Part shown: in pieces, positions 25,219-34,072 of the stretch
Numbering within the stretch: position 1 is the stretch's first letter
Layout: each line of letters starts with the position of its first letter
Source: Mycobacterium sp. M26
GTDB lineage: Bacteria; Actinomycetota; Actinomycetes; Mycobacteriales; Mycobacteriaceae
Direction: 5' to 3'
Length of the DNA stretch: 64,000 nt
Assembly: GCF_001494595.1 (NCBI RefSeq)
Contig: NZ_LN929908.1
Coordinates: 2,951,716-3,015,715, forward strand
Position numbers and translations under genes: made by a program
The notes under the pieces: generated by a model
Databases searched by the model: none
What the model was told of the DNA's origin: nothing
The model's input: only the letters and a program-made list of their open reading frames with translations

Positions 25219-25707
25219 GTGCTCGAAGATCAGCGAGGTCTGGGTACCGGCCACGTCGGCGTCGGCATTGAGGTTCTCCACCACGAAGGCCCGCAGATCG
25301 TCGGTGTCGCGGGCGGCCACGTGGATGATGAAGTCGTCGGCGCCGGCCAGAAAGTACACATCCATCACCTGTGGCTTGCGCCGGATCTGCTGGATGAAGG
25401 TGCCGATCTTGCCGCGGGCGTTGGACTGCAGGCTCACCGAGATCATCGCCTGCAACGAGAGCCCGATCGCCGCGGGATCGATATCGGCATAGAACCCGCG
25501 GATGACGCCCAGATCCTGCAGCCGGCGCACCCGGCCGTGGCAGGTCGAGGCGGCGATGCCGACGGCGTCGGCCAGGGCACTGTTGGAGATCCGGGCATCG
25601 GCGTGCAGCAGCGCCAGGATGCGCCGATCCACCTCGTCCAGATCGGCCCGAACATCCTTCGGCGCAGACACCGAAGGAGCCGTCGATTTCGCAGATCCTT
25701 CGACCAT
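25195..25707 (-). CDS. aldR: Lrp/AsnC family regulator of alanine dehydrogenase
   Basis: 170 residues from the ATG at 25707 (a GTG at 25713 would add two). N-terminal winged helix (DRRILALLHADARISNSALADAVGIAASTCHGRVRRLQDLG), then the RAM effector domain with VYFLAGADDFIIHVAARDTDDL. Divergent from ald. In M. tuberculosis the Lrp protein in this place, AldR, controls ald in response to alanine; the same role is inferred from position and family. Confidence 0.88.
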   Translation of the reverse strand: MVEGSAKSTAPSVSAPKDVRADLDEVDRRILALLHADARISNSALADAVGIAASTCHGRVRRLQDLGVIRGFYADIDPAAIGLSLQAMISVSLQSNARGKIGTFIQQIRRKPQVMDVYFLAGADDFIIHVAARDTDDLRAFVVENLNADADVAGTQTSLIFEHLRGAAPL

Positions 25708-25801
25708 GACCACAGTTTAATGAATCTTTGTCAACCTCGTTGCTTAAAGTCCGCAGCTTCTTCACAATTCTTCTAAGCCAACATCCGACCAAGGAGCGAT
25801 C
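25708..25801. promoter_or_regulatory. Divergent aldR/ald control region
   Basis: 94 bases between the two starts, clearly richer in A and T than the genes (TTTAATGAATCTTTGTCAAC and TCACAATTCTTCTAAG). AAGGAGCG lies just before the ald ATG. Repeated CTTCTT tracts sit at about 25760-25775. Lrp-type regulators bind loosely conserved AT-rich sites, so this is the expected AldR operator, but no exact site is claimed. Confidence 0.55.
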
Positions 25802-26917
25802 ATGCGCGTCGGCATCCCGACCGAGATCAAGAACAACGAGTACCGCGTCGCCATCACCCCGGCCGGCGTGTCCGAGCTGGTCCGCCGCGGCCATGACGTC
25901 ATGGTTCAGGCCGGTGCCGGTGACGGCTCGGCCATCACCGACGCCGACTTCAAGGGCGCCGGTGCGCAGATCGTCGCCAGCGCCGACGAAGTGTGGGCCC
26001 AGGCCGATCTGCTGCTGAAGGTCAAGGAGCCCATCGAGGCGGAATACAGCCGGATGCGCAAGGGCCAGACCCTGTTCACCTACCTGCACCTGGCCGCCTC
26101 ACGCCCGTGCACCGATGCGCTGCTGGCCTCCGGCACCACCTCGATCGCCTACGAAACCGTCCAGACCTCCGACAACGCGCTGCCGCTGCTGGCCCCGATG
26201 AGTGAGGTTGCCGGTCGGCTCGCAGCCCAGGTCGGCGCCTATCACCTCATGCGTACCCAGGGTGGTCGCGGCGTGCTGATGGGCGGCGTCCCCGGTGTGG
26301 CCCCGGCCAAGGTCGTGGTGATCGGTGGCGGTATGGCCGGCGACAACGCCGCCGCCGTCGCCTGGGGCATGGGCGCTCACGTCACCGTCTTCGACCTCAA
26401 CATCAACATCCTGCGCAAGATCGACGCCGAGTACGGCGGCGCGATCGAGACCCGCTACTCCTCGCGTCTGGATCTCGAGGACGCTGTGAAGCAGGCCGAC
26501 CTGGTGATCGGCGCCGTGCTGGTGCCGGGCGCCAAGGCGCCCAAGCTGGTCACCAATGAGACTGTCGCACAGATGAAGCCGGGCTCGGTCCTGGTGGACA
26601 TCGCGATCGACCAGGGTGGCTGCTTCGAGGACTCCAAGCCCACCACCCACGACAACCCCACGTTCACCGTCCACAACTCGGTGTTCTACTGCGTGGCCAA
26701 TATGCCGGGCGCGGTGCCGCGTACCTCGACCTACGCGCTGACCAACGCGACCATGCCGTACGTGCTGAAGCTGGCCGACAAGGGCTGGCAGGACGCCTGC
26801 CTGGCCGATCCGGCGCTGGCCAAGGGCCTGTCGACCCACGAGGGTCACCTGCTCAACGCCGAGGTGGCTCACGACCTGGAGCTGCCCTTCACCGATCCGG
26901 CTGGCCTGCTGGCCTGA
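25802..26917 (+). CDS. ald: Alanine dehydrogenase
   Basis: NAD-dependent, interconverts alanine and pyruvate plus ammonia; also reduces glyoxylate in mycobacteria. 371 residues, standard length. MRVGIPTEIKNNEYRVAITPAGV at the N-terminus carries the substrate-binding Arg and is followed by LKVKEP (catalytic Lys); the NAD fold is KVVVIGGGMAGDNAA. Controlled by the divergent aldR. Followed by a two-hairpin terminator. Confidence 0.97.
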   Translation: MRVGIPTEIKNNEYRVAITPAGVSELVRRGHDVMVQAGAGDGSAITDADFKGAGAQIVASADEVWAQADLLLKVKEPIEAEYSRMRKGQTLFTYLHLAASRPCTDALLASGTTSIAYETVQTSDNALPLLAPMSEVAGRLAAQVGAYHLMRTQGGRGVLMGGVPGVAPAKVVVIGGGMAGDNAAAVAWGMGAHVTVFDLNINILRKIDAEYGGAIETRYSSRLDLEDAVKQADLVIGAVLVPGAKAPKLVTNETVAQMKPGSVLVDIAIDQGGCFEDSKPTTHDNPTFTVHNSVFYCVANMPGAVPRTSTYALTNATMPYVLKLADKGWQDACLADPALAKGLSTHEGHLLNAEVAHDLELPFTDPAGLLA

Positions 26918-26925
26918 AACCTCAT

Positions 26926-26983
26926 GTGAGCCAACGGCTCACTCCCACACAGCGGACCGGGACAGCTCATGGAGCGTCCCGGT
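26926..26983. terminator. Double hairpin between ald and the convergent VOC gene
   Basis: First stem GTGAGCC/GGCTCAC with an AAC loop (26926-26942). Second stem ACCGGGAC plus GCTC against GAGC plus GTCCCGGT around an ATG loop (26956-26983), 12 pairs with one bulged A. No U-run follows, as is common in mycobacteria. Placed between two convergent genes, so likely to work in both directions. Confidence 0.75.
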
Positions 26984-26998
26984 TCGTTGCATTCGGGG

Positions 26999-27799
26999 TC
27001 AGCCCATGCCGGCCGGCGGGTGGCCGAGGCAGATCAGGGCGCCCATCGGGTCCTTGATCGCCGCCAGGGTGCCGTACGGCGTCTGCTCGACCGGCATCAG
27101 GAGCTTGCCGCCGAGTTCCTCGGCGCGTGCCGCCGTCGCGGCCACATCGTCGACCGTGATGTACACCTGCCAGAAGGACGGCACCTCGGGCGGCATCAGC
27201 GGGGCCGCATCCATGATTCCCGAATACGCACTCTCACCGGCGAACACCTGTCCGTAGCGATCGGGGCCGACCGTGTCGGGGTCGCCGCCGGTGCCGATCT
27301 CCTCGATACGGGTGTTGAGGAGCGTGCGGTAGAACGCCAGCGATGCCTCGTAGTCCTTGCTCTGGCATTCGAACCAATACGGCGCCCCATGCTCACCCCA
27401 CTCGACGAACCCGGGATGCGTTCCGGGCTGCCAGAATCCGATGACGGCACCGGCCGGATCGACGATGACCATCATCGACCCCAGGTCTCCGACCGGCATC
27501 GGGGGCACCATCACCTCCGCACCGGCTGCTTGCGCCGCCGACACTGTGGCGTCGCCGTCGGCGGTGTGCAGGTAGACCGACCAGATATCGGCCGGACCGT
27601 CTTCGGACATCCGCGGTGCCAGGCCGGCGACCCGCTTGCCGTTGCGGGTGAAGTTGCGGTACCCACCGAACTCCGGATGGGCGGGTTCTTCGAGCGTCCA
27701 GCCGAAGATCTCGCGATAGAAGTCCGCGGCGCGCGAAGGATCGCTGCTGACCAGGTCAAACCAGATGGGAGCCCCGACGGGGGCGCTGTACTCACTCAC
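26999..27799 (-). CDS. Two-domain VOC (glyoxalase/dioxygenase superfamily) protein
   Basis: 266 residues holding two vicinal-oxygen-chelate domains in tandem: residues 10-125 (PIWFDLVSSDPSRAADFYREIFGW ... VIVDPAGAVIGFWQP) and 138-262 (PYWFECQSKDYEASLAFYRTLL ... AAIKDPMGALICLGHPP). Similar two-domain proteins in mycobacteria are found in culture filtrate (the 27-30 kDa TB27.3 type). No signal peptide is present. Enzymatic reaction unknown. Single gene after the ald terminator. Confidence 0.85.
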   Translation of the reverse strand: MSEYSAPVGAPIWFDLVSSDPSRAADFYREIFGWTLEEPAHPEFGGYRNFTRNGKRVAGLAPRMSEDGPADIWSVYLHTADGDATVSAAQAAGAEVMVPPMPVGDLGSMMVIVDPAGAVIGFWQPGTHPGFVEWGEHGAPYWFECQSKDYEASLAFYRTLLNTRIEEIGTGGDPDTVGPDRYGQVFAGESAYSGIMDAAPLMPPEVPSFWQVYITVDDVAATAARAEELGGKLLMPVEQTPYGTLAAIKDPMGALICLGHPPAGMG

Positions 27800-27875
27800 G
27801 GGCTAGTCCTTTCGGCACGGTGTCGACCCTAGGATTGACCGTCTCGGCGCCGAAAAATCATCGCGCCGCGCAACG

Positions 27876-28259
27876 TCAGTCGAACAGGTCGCCGTCGACG
27901 TAGAACCAGCGGCGGGCCCGGACGGCAAAGCGTGAGCGCTCATGCAGCGCCCCGGTCCGGTCACCGTCGCGGTAGTGCGCACGAAACTCGACCTCACCGC
28001 TCTGGTCCCCCGGGCCGCCGTCGACGGTGTCGAGGATCTGCAGACCGGTCCAGGTCAGACCGCCGGCGAGCTCGGGGGGCCGGGTCCGCGGATGCCAGGT
28101 CTGCCAGATGTAGTCGAGGTCGCCGACGGCATAGGCGCTGTAGCGGGCGCGCATCAGCTGTTCGGCGGTGTCGGCTTGTCGCTCGCCGCGGTGCAGTGGC
28201 AGGCAGCACCGGCCGAACGGTTCACCGGAACCGCAGGGACAGGCGTCTGTCGCGAGCAC
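27876..28259 (-). CDS. YchJ-like (UPF0225) protein with SEC-C zinc motif
   Basis: 127 residues, GTG start. N-terminal CPCGSGEPFGRCCLPLH is a SEC-C metal-binding motif and the rest is an NTF2-like YchJ domain (RARYSAYAVGDLDYIWQTWHP ... WFYVDGDLFD). Role unknown in the family. Starts 5 bases after the beta-lactamase stop, so probably cotranscribed behind it. Confidence 0.85.
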   Translation of the reverse strand: MLATDACPCGSGEPFGRCCLPLHRGERQADTAEQLMRARYSAYAVGDLDYIWQTWHPRTRPPELAGGLTWTGLQILDTVDGGPGDQSGEVEFRAHYRDGDRTGALHERSRFAVRARRWFYVDGDLFD

Positions 28260-28264
28260 CGCGA

Positions 28265-29176
28265 CTAGCCCTGGCCCCGCAGGGTGGGCAGCACCAGCGT
28301 GGTGACCTCGCCGATGAGCGGCCGCAGCGACTCGGCGTCGGCGTTGTCGGACTGGGTGCGGGTCATGATCGCCAGCAGAATGCGTTCGCCGTTGGGCCCG
28401 AACACAATTCCGATGTCGTTGGTGCTGGCGAAGTCGCCGCTGCCGGTCTTGTCGGCAGTGGTCCAGCCCGGCTGCAGACCGGCCCGCATGCTGGAGGTGA
28501 CGTTGCCGCGCATCCAGTCCTCGAGCTGGCGGCGGTGTGCCTCGTCGAGGACGTCACCGGTGAGCATCGCCCGGAACCCGCCGCCGAGGGATCGCGGGGT
28601 GCTGGTGTCCCGCGGATCGCCGGGCAGTGCGGAATTGAGTTCGGTCTCCCATCGGTCCAGCCGGGTGCGATCGTCACCGATCGAGCGGGCGAACTCGGTG
28701 ATGGCCGGCGGCCCGCCGATGACCGCCAGCAGCATATTGGCGGCGGTGTTGTCACTGCGCTGTAGTGCGGCCTGGCACAGGTCGGCAAGCGACAGTGCGC
28801 CGCCCGCCTTCGGCCCGGTGATCGGCGAATTGGGCAGCACCGCAGTCGGATCCACCATCCGGGTGTCGGTCATCCGCAGTTCGCCGCGTTGCGCCTTCTG
28901 CAGTACCCGGGCCGAAAGGTAGGCCTTGAACGTCGAGCACATCGCGAACATGTCGTTGTCGCGGTGAGCCACAGTGTGGTCGGCATCGAGGTTCTGCCCG
29001 TACACGCCGACGAAGGCGTTGTGGCGCTTCTCCAGCAGGCCGATCCGCTCATCGAGCGGCGGCAGCGGTTCGGCGGGATCGCTGTTGCGAGGCGGAGTGT
29101 AGGTGGTGTTCCCGCAGGCCGCGGCGACGGTCATGGTTGCCGCGCCCAGCAGCACCTGGCGGCGGGAGAACGTCAT
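28265..29176 (-). CDS. Class A beta-lactamase, Tat/lipoprotein-type export signal
   Basis: 303 residues. SRRQVLLGAATMTVAAAC is a twin-arginine leader ending in a lipobox-like Cys21. Catalytic set complete: S81TFK84, S141DN143, general base E177 (RWETELN), K243TG. The SDN triad differs from the SDG recalled for M. tuberculosis BlaC and is the usual class A form. Hydrolyses penicillins and many cephalosporins outside the membrane. Its start overlaps the nitronate monooxygenase stop (ATGA), an unusual operon position for a beta-lactamase gene; no blaI/blaR homologue is near. Confidence 0.93.
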   Translation of the reverse strand: MTFSRRQVLLGAATMTVAAACGNTTYTPPRNSDPAEPLPPLDERIGLLEKRHNAFVGVYGQNLDADHTVAHRDNDMFAMCSTFKAYLSARVLQKAQRGELRMTDTRMVDPTAVLPNSPITGPKAGGALSLADLCQAALQRSDNTAANMLLAVIGGPPAITEFARSIGDDRTRLDRWETELNSALPGDPRDTSTPRSLGGGFRAMLTGDVLDEAHRRQLEDWMRGNVTSSMRAGLQPGWTTADKTGSGDFASTNDIGIVFGPNGERILLAIMTRTQSDNADAESLRPLIGEVTTLVLPTLRGQG

Positions 29177-30198
29177 TGCAACTCCTCAGTGAGGGCGGCC
29201 ACGATGTCGGCGGCGCTGCCCTCCTGGGTAGCCCGCCAGGCGGTGCCGGCCCACAAGTTGGTGCCGTGCGGGTCACCGGCGGCCACCGCGGCCCGCCGCA
29301 TCGCCCCGGTCATCTGATGAATCTCCGGATAGCCCAGCGGGGCAACCGGATCGAAACGGTCGGTGAAGCCGTTGGCCAGGCCGCGGGCGTAGCGGCCGGA
29401 GAACGCGCACGTGACGACCGTGTGGGTGAACTGTGGGTCCGACAGTGCCTGCCGGTGAACGGGATTGGTGCCTGCTTCGTCACACAAGAGGAACGCGGTA
29501 CCGACCTGCGCGGCCGATGCACCCAGCCCGAGCACCCGTCGCACATCGGCGGCCGTGGCGAGTGCGCCCGCGGCGATCGCCGGGATGTCGTGCGCCGCGA
29601 CCACCGACGCCAGCAGCGAATCCAGCGGCTCGTCACCGGGCATGCGCGCCGGATCGAACGTGCCACGATGACCGCCGGCTCCGGGACCCTGCACCACCAG
29701 CGCGCCGGCACCCGCCGCCACGGCGGTCGCCGCCTCCTCGGCTGACGTCACGGTGACCGCGGTCAGCACGCCCCGGCCGGCCAGTGCCGCAAGGACGTCC
29801 GGCGAAGGGCAGCCGAAGGTGAATGAGGCCACCTCGGGTGCGGTGTCGGCGACGACGTCGAGCTTGGCCTGCCACGCATCGTCGTCGGGACGGGTGTCAC
29901 CGGGTTCGGCGCCGTAGCGCTGCGCCAACGGCGCCAGCTGCTCGCGGTAGCGCTGCAATGCCTGCGCATCGGCCACCGAAGGCTGCGGGACGAACAGGTT
30001 CACCCCGATCGGCCCGCTGGTCAGCGCCCGCGCCGCAGCAATGGCGTCGGCGAAGGCCTGCGCACTCAGATACCCGGCAGGCAGGAAACCCAGACCGCCG
30101 GCATTCGATACCGCGGCGGCCAGGGCCGGAGTGCTGGGACCGCCTGCCATCGGCGCTCCGAGAAGGGGAACGGCCAGATCATGCAGGCTGAAAGTCAA
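29173..30198 (-). CDS. Nitronate monooxygenase (2-nitropropane dioxygenase family)
   Basis: 341-residue FMN-dependent TIM-barrel enzyme that oxidises alkyl nitronates. Landmarks: PLLGAPMAGGPSTPALAAAVSNAGGLGFLPAGY at the N-terminus, VVQGPGAGGHRGTF (catalytic His in the GGHRG segment), and AAQVGTAFLLCDEAG for phosphate binding. Overlaps the beta-lactamase start by four bases and follows pepR closely (4-base gap). From memory Rv2781c occupies this spot. Confidence 0.88.
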   Translation of the reverse strand: MTFSLHDLAVPLLGAPMAGGPSTPALAAAVSNAGGLGFLPAGYLSAQAFADAIAAARALTSGPIGVNLFVPQPSVADAQALQRYREQLAPLAQRYGAEPGDTRPDDDAWQAKLDVVADTAPEVASFTFGCPSPDVLAALAGRGVLTAVTVTSAEEAATAVAAGAGALVVQGPGAGGHRGTFDPARMPGDEPLDSLLASVVAAHDIPAIAAGALATAADVRRVLGLGASAAQVGTAFLLCDEAGTNPVHRQALSDPQFTHTVVTCAFSGRYARGLANGFTDRFDPVAPLGYPEIHQMTGAMRRAAVAAGDPHGTNLWAGTAWRATQEGSAADIVAALTEELQ

Positions 30199-30202
30199 GC
30201 TG

Positions 30203-31555
30203 CTAGCTCGCTATCCGTCGAAGAGGTTGGGGCAGTGATCGTTTCGAGCGTACCGGGCCCAGCACCGCCGCCCCGAACGGGTGCGAGAGCACCTCGCGGG
30301 CCACGGCGTTGACCTCGTCGAGCGTGACGGCATTGATCTGGTCGAGGGTGCTGGCCACGCTGCGGTACTCGCCGTAGTTGAGCTCGCTGCGGCCCAGCCG
30401 GTTCATCCGGGACGCGGAATCCTCGAGGCCGAGCACCATACCGCCGCGGATCGATCCCTTGGCGATGCGCAGCTCGGACTCGGTCAGACCGTCGCGGGCC
30501 ACGCTGTCGAGCACCTCGGTGGTCAACCGGACCACCTCGTCGAATCGTTCCGGCAGGCAGCCGGCGTACACCGAGAGCGCGCCGCTGTCGCAGAACGTGT
30601 CGATGCTCGAGTACACCGAGTACGCCAGGCCGCGGGATTCCCGGATCTCCTGGAACAGCCGCGAACTCAGGCCGCCACCCAGTGCGGTGTTGAGCACCGA
30701 CAGCGCCCAGCGGTGCCGCCAGTGCCGGCCGGGCACCCGCACACCCAGCGACATGTGAGTCTGCTCGGCGTCCCGGTTGATCAGCACCAGCCCGGGCCGC
30801 CCGGTCAGCCGGCCGGCGCCCTTGCGCGGCGGCTGCGGCTTGCGGCCGCGAATCAGCTTGGCGCCGAAGTACTCCCGCACCAGCCGGACAACCTCGTCGT
30901 GGTCGATATTGCCGGCCACGGCCACCACCATCCGCTCCGGGATGTAGCGGCGGACGTGGAACGAATGCAGCTGGGAGCGGCTCATCGAGGACACCGAGTC
31001 GACGCTGCCGATCACCGGGCGTCCGACCGGATGGTCGCCGAACATAGCCGACAGGAAGACGTCGCCGAGGGCGTCCTCGGGATCGTCGTCGCGCATGGCG
31101 ATCTCTTCGAGCACCACGTCGCGTTCCAGCTCGACGTCGTCGACCGCGCAGCGGCCGTTGAGGACCACGTCGGCCACCAGGTCGATGGCCAGTTCGAGAT
31201 CCTCGTCGAGCACGTGCGCGTAATAGCAGGTGTGCTCTTTGGCGGTGAACGCGTTCAGCTCACCGCCGACGGCGTCGACGGATTGCGCGATGTCCACCGC
31301 GGTGCGCGTCGGGGTCGCCTTGAACAACAGGTGCTCCAGGAAGTGCGCGGCACCGGCCACGGTAGGGCCCTCGTCGCGGGAGCCCACATTGACCCACACC
31401 CCGACCGACGCCGAACGCACCGACGGTACGAACTCGGTGACGACCCGAAGACCGCCCGGAAGGACGGTGCGCCGCACCGCAACCGGCGCGTCAGAGACGC
31501 GCCGGCCGCGGCGGAGCGATGCCCCTGAGGACTTAGCTGCTGGCGGTTGCGGCAT
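30203..31555 (-). CDS. pepR: M16 family zinc peptidase
   Basis: 450 residues from the ATG at 31555, which lies inside the end of pnp (23-base overlap). The inverted zinc motif HFLEH is in VAGAAHFLEHLLFKAT; the third ligand Glu is in DVVLEEIAMRDDDPEDALG. The C-terminal half is the second, non-catalytic M16 domain with GGGLSSRLFQEIRESRGLAYSV. Processing-peptidase-like, cytoplasmic. Translational coupling to pnp is likely. Confidence 0.92.
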   Translation of the reverse strand: MPQPPAAKSSGASLRRGRRVSDAPVAVRRTVLPGGLRVVTEFVPSVRSASVGVWVNVGSRDEGPTVAGAAHFLEHLLFKATPTRTAVDIAQSVDAVGGELNAFTAKEHTCYYAHVLDEDLELAIDLVADVVLNGRCAVDDVELERDVVLEEIAMRDDDPEDALGDVFLSAMFGDHPVGRPVIGSVDSVSSMSRSQLHSFHVRRYIPERMVVAVAGNIDHDEVVRLVREYFGAKLIRGRKPQPPRKGAGRLTGRPGLVLINRDAEQTHMSLGVRVPGRHWRHRWALSVLNTALGGGLSSRLFQEIRESRGLAYSVYSSIDTFCDSGALSVYAGCLPERFDEVVRLTTEVLDSVARDGLTESELRIAKGSIRGGMVLGLEDSASRMNRLGRSELNYGEYRSVASTLDQINAVTLDEVNAVAREVLSHPFGAAVLGPVRSKRSLPQPLRRIAS

Positions 31556-33779
31556 CGACAGGAGCCGGTGCGGCGTCTTCGGCAGCGGGAGCAGCATCGT
31601 CGTCGACCAGGATCAGCGAGATCTTGCCGCGGTTGTCGATGTCGGCGATCTCCACGCGGAGCTTGTCACCGACCTTGACCACGTCCTCGACCTTGTTGAT
31701 CCGCTTGCCCTTGCCCAGCTTCGAGATGTGGACCAGGCCGTCACGGCCGGGCAGCAGCGAGACGAAAGCACCGAAGTCGGTGGTCTTGACCACGGTTCCG
31801 AGGAACCGCTCGCCGACCTTGGGCAGCTGCGGGTTGGCGATCGCGTTGATCCGGTCGATGGCGGCCTGCGCCGACGGTCCGTCGGTGGCGCCGACGAACA
31901 CCGTGCCGTCGTCCTCGATGGAGATCGAGGCGCCGGTCTCCTCGGTGATCGCGTTGATCATCTTGCCCTTGGGCCCGATGACCTCGCCGATCTTGTCGAC
32001 CGGGATCTTGATGGCCGTCACGCGCGGGGCGTACGGGCTCATCTCGTCCGGGGCGTCGATGGCCTCGGCCATCACCTCGAGGATGGTCAGACGCGCATCC
32101 TTGGCCTGCGACAGCGCACCGGCCAGCACCTGCGACGGGATGCCGTCGAGCTTGGTGTCCAGCTGCAGGGCGGTGACGAACTCCTTGGTGCCGGCGACCT
32201 TGAAGTCCATGTCGCCGAAGGCGTCCTCGGCGCCGAGGATGTCGGTCAGCGCGACGTAGCGGGTCTCGCCGTCGACCTCGTCGGACACCAGACCCATGGC
32301 GATACCGGCGACCGGGGCCTTGAGCGGCACACCGGCGTTCAGGAGCGCCAGGGTGGAGGCACACACCGAGCCCATCGAGGTGGAACCGTTGGAGCCCAAC
32401 GCCTCCGAGACCTGACGGATGGCGTACGGGAATTCCTCGACGCTGGGCAGCACCGGCATCAGGGCCCGCTCGGCCAGCGCGCCGTGGCCGATCTCGCGGC
32501 GCTTGGGCGAACCGACGCGGCCGGTCTCACCGGTCGAATACGGCGGGAAGTTGTAGTGGTGCATGTAGCGCTTGGAGGTCTCCGGTCCCAGCGAGTCGAT
32601 CTGCTGGGCCATCTTGACCATGTCCAGGGTGGTGATGCCCAGGATCTGGGTCTCGCCACGCTCGAACAGCGCGCTGCCGTGCGCCCGCGGAACCACGGCC
32701 ACCTCGGCGCTCAGCGCACGGATATCGGTGATACCGCGGCCGTCGATGCGGAAGTGGTCGGTGATGATGCGCTGGCGCACAAGCTTTTTGGTCAGCGAGC
32801 GGAACGCGGCGCCGATCTCCTTCTCGCGGCCGGCGAAGTTCTCACCGAGCTCGCCGAGCACCTCGTTCTTGATCTCGTCGGTGCGATCGTCGCGCTCCTG
32901 CTTGCCGGCGATGGTCAGCGCCTGCGACAGCGGCTCGGAGGCCACGTGGGCCACGGCGTCGTAGACGTCGGAGGCGTAGTCGGGGAACACCGGGTAGTCG
33001 GCGGTCTCCTTGGCAGCCCGGCCGGCCAGCTCGCTCTGCGCGGCGCACAGCGCGGCGATGAACGGCTTGGCGGCCTCCAGGCCTTCGGCGACCACGGTCT
33101 CGGTGGGCGCCTGCGCGCCACCGGCGACCAGGTCGATGACGTTCTCGGTGGCCTCGGCCTCGACCATCATGATCGCGACGTCACCGTCAGCGACCACCCG
33201 GCCGGCCACGACCATGTCGAACACAGCGTTCTCGAGCTGCTCGACGGTCGGGAAGGCCACCCACTGGCCGTTGATGAGAGCGACGCGCACGCCGCCGACC
33301 GGGCCGGAGAACGGCAGGCCGGCGATCTGGGTGGACGCCGAGGCGGCGTTGATCGCCAGCACGTCGTAGAGATCCTTGGGGTCCAGGCTCAGCACCGTGA
33401 CCACGACCTGGATCTCGTTGCGCAGACCCGAGACGAACGACGGGCGCAGCGGCCGGTCGATCAGGCGGCAGGTCAGGATCGCGTCGGTGGACGGGCGTCC
33501 CTCGCGGCGGAAGAACGAGCCGGGGATGCGCCCGGCGGCATACATGCGCTCCTCGACGTCGATCGTCAAGGGGAAGAAGTCGAAGTGCTCCTTGGGGGCC
33601 TTGCTGGCGGTGGTCGCCGACAAGAGCATGGTCTCGTCGTCGAGGTAGGCGACAACCGAGCCCGCGGCCTGCTGGGCCAGCCGGCCGGCCTCGAAGCGGA
33701 TGGTGCGGGTGCCGAAGCTCCCGTTGTCAATGACGGCGGTCGATTCGAACACGCCTTCGTCGATTTCTGCGACAGACAT
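31533..33779 (-). CDS. pnp: Polyribonucleotide nucleotidyltransferase
   Basis: 748 residues. 3'-5' phosphorolytic RNA decay and polymerisation (also called gpsI). Two RNase PH domains (first opening with FGTRTIRFEAGRLAQQ, second with GRGITDIRALSAEV), a KH domain (VIGPKGKMINAITEETGASISIE) and an S1 domain (GTVVKTTDFGAFVSLLPGRDGLVHISKL), ending in an Ala/Asp-rich tail. Lies behind rpsO with a 293-base structured leader, a classic arrangement. Confidence 0.97.
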   Translation of the reverse strand: MSVAEIDEGVFESTAVIDNGSFGTRTIRFEAGRLAQQAAGSVVAYLDDETMLLSATTASKAPKEHFDFFPLTIDVEERMYAAGRIPGSFFRREGRPSTDAILTCRLIDRPLRPSFVSGLRNEIQVVVTVLSLDPKDLYDVLAINAASASTQIAGLPFSGPVGGVRVALINGQWVAFPTVEQLENAVFDMVVAGRVVADGDVAIMMVEAEATENVIDLVAGGAQAPTETVVAEGLEAAKPFIAALCAAQSELAGRAAKETADYPVFPDYASDVYDAVAHVASEPLSQALTIAGKQERDDRTDEIKNEVLGELGENFAGREKEIGAAFRSLTKKLVRQRIITDHFRIDGRGITDIRALSAEVAVVPRAHGSALFERGETQILGITTLDMVKMAQQIDSLGPETSKRYMHHYNFPPYSTGETGRVGSPKRREIGHGALAERALMPVLPSVEEFPYAIRQVSEALGSNGSTSMGSVCASTLALLNAGVPLKAPVAGIAMGLVSDEVDGETRYVALTDILGAEDAFGDMDFKVAGTKEFVTALQLDTKLDGIPSQVLAGALSQAKDARLTILEVMAEAIDAPDEMSPYAPRVTAIKIPVDKIGEVIGPKGKMINAITEETGASISIEDDGTVFVGATDGPSAQAAIDRINAIANPQLPKVGERFLGTVVKTTDFGAFVSLLPGRDGLVHISKLGKGKRINKVEDVVKVGDKLRVEIADIDNRGKISLILVDDDAAPAAEDAAPAPVDAATASS

Positions 33780-34072
33780 AGACGTCCGTACAGCCTTTCT
33801 GCATTCAGCTGTTTCGCGATGTCACAGATGAACCCAGCGGAACTGGGTGCGACGAGGCTTGCACCGTGATGCGGCTACGGCCGTCGATCGAAGCGGCCGG
33901 GCACTCCCCGGTTGAGATTGGGGCCCGGCAGCCACTACCGAAGACCGCCCGATCAGGGAAGCTTCGCTATGACACGCGGGAACGGGACACGCGGATGTGC
34001 GTGAACCGCACCCGATTGTTGGCGCCGCTAAGCGGCGCGTAACGACCCCATGTTACACGGCGGGGTATGCGC
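33780..34072 (-). promoter_or_regulatory. rpsO-pnp intercistronic leader with large hairpins
   Basis: 293 bases without a gene. Near rpsO is a terminator-type hairpin (listed separately). In the middle, GCCGGGC (33896-33902) pairs with GCCCGGC (33923-33929), with inner CCC/GGG pairing, giving a GC-rich stem in the pnp leader. In enterobacteria the pnp leader hairpin is the target of autoregulatory cleavage; the same use here is only a possibility. A pnp promoter presumably lies between the hairpins but was not pinned down. Confidence 0.5.
34022..34038 (-). terminator. Hairpin after rpsO
   Basis: Perfect 7-bp stem GCGCCGC/GCGGCGC around a 3-base loop, 35 bases past the rpsO stop. On the transcribed strand it is followed by CAACAAT, with no U-run. 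Likely a terminator or attenuator between rpsO and pnp. Confidence 0.65.

Noticed and set aside
31230..33869. 879-codon open frame on the plus strand
   Set aside because: Lies antisense to pnp and pepR, which have complete domains; the product is His/Gly/Asp/Val-rich shadow sequence typical of high-GC antisense frames.
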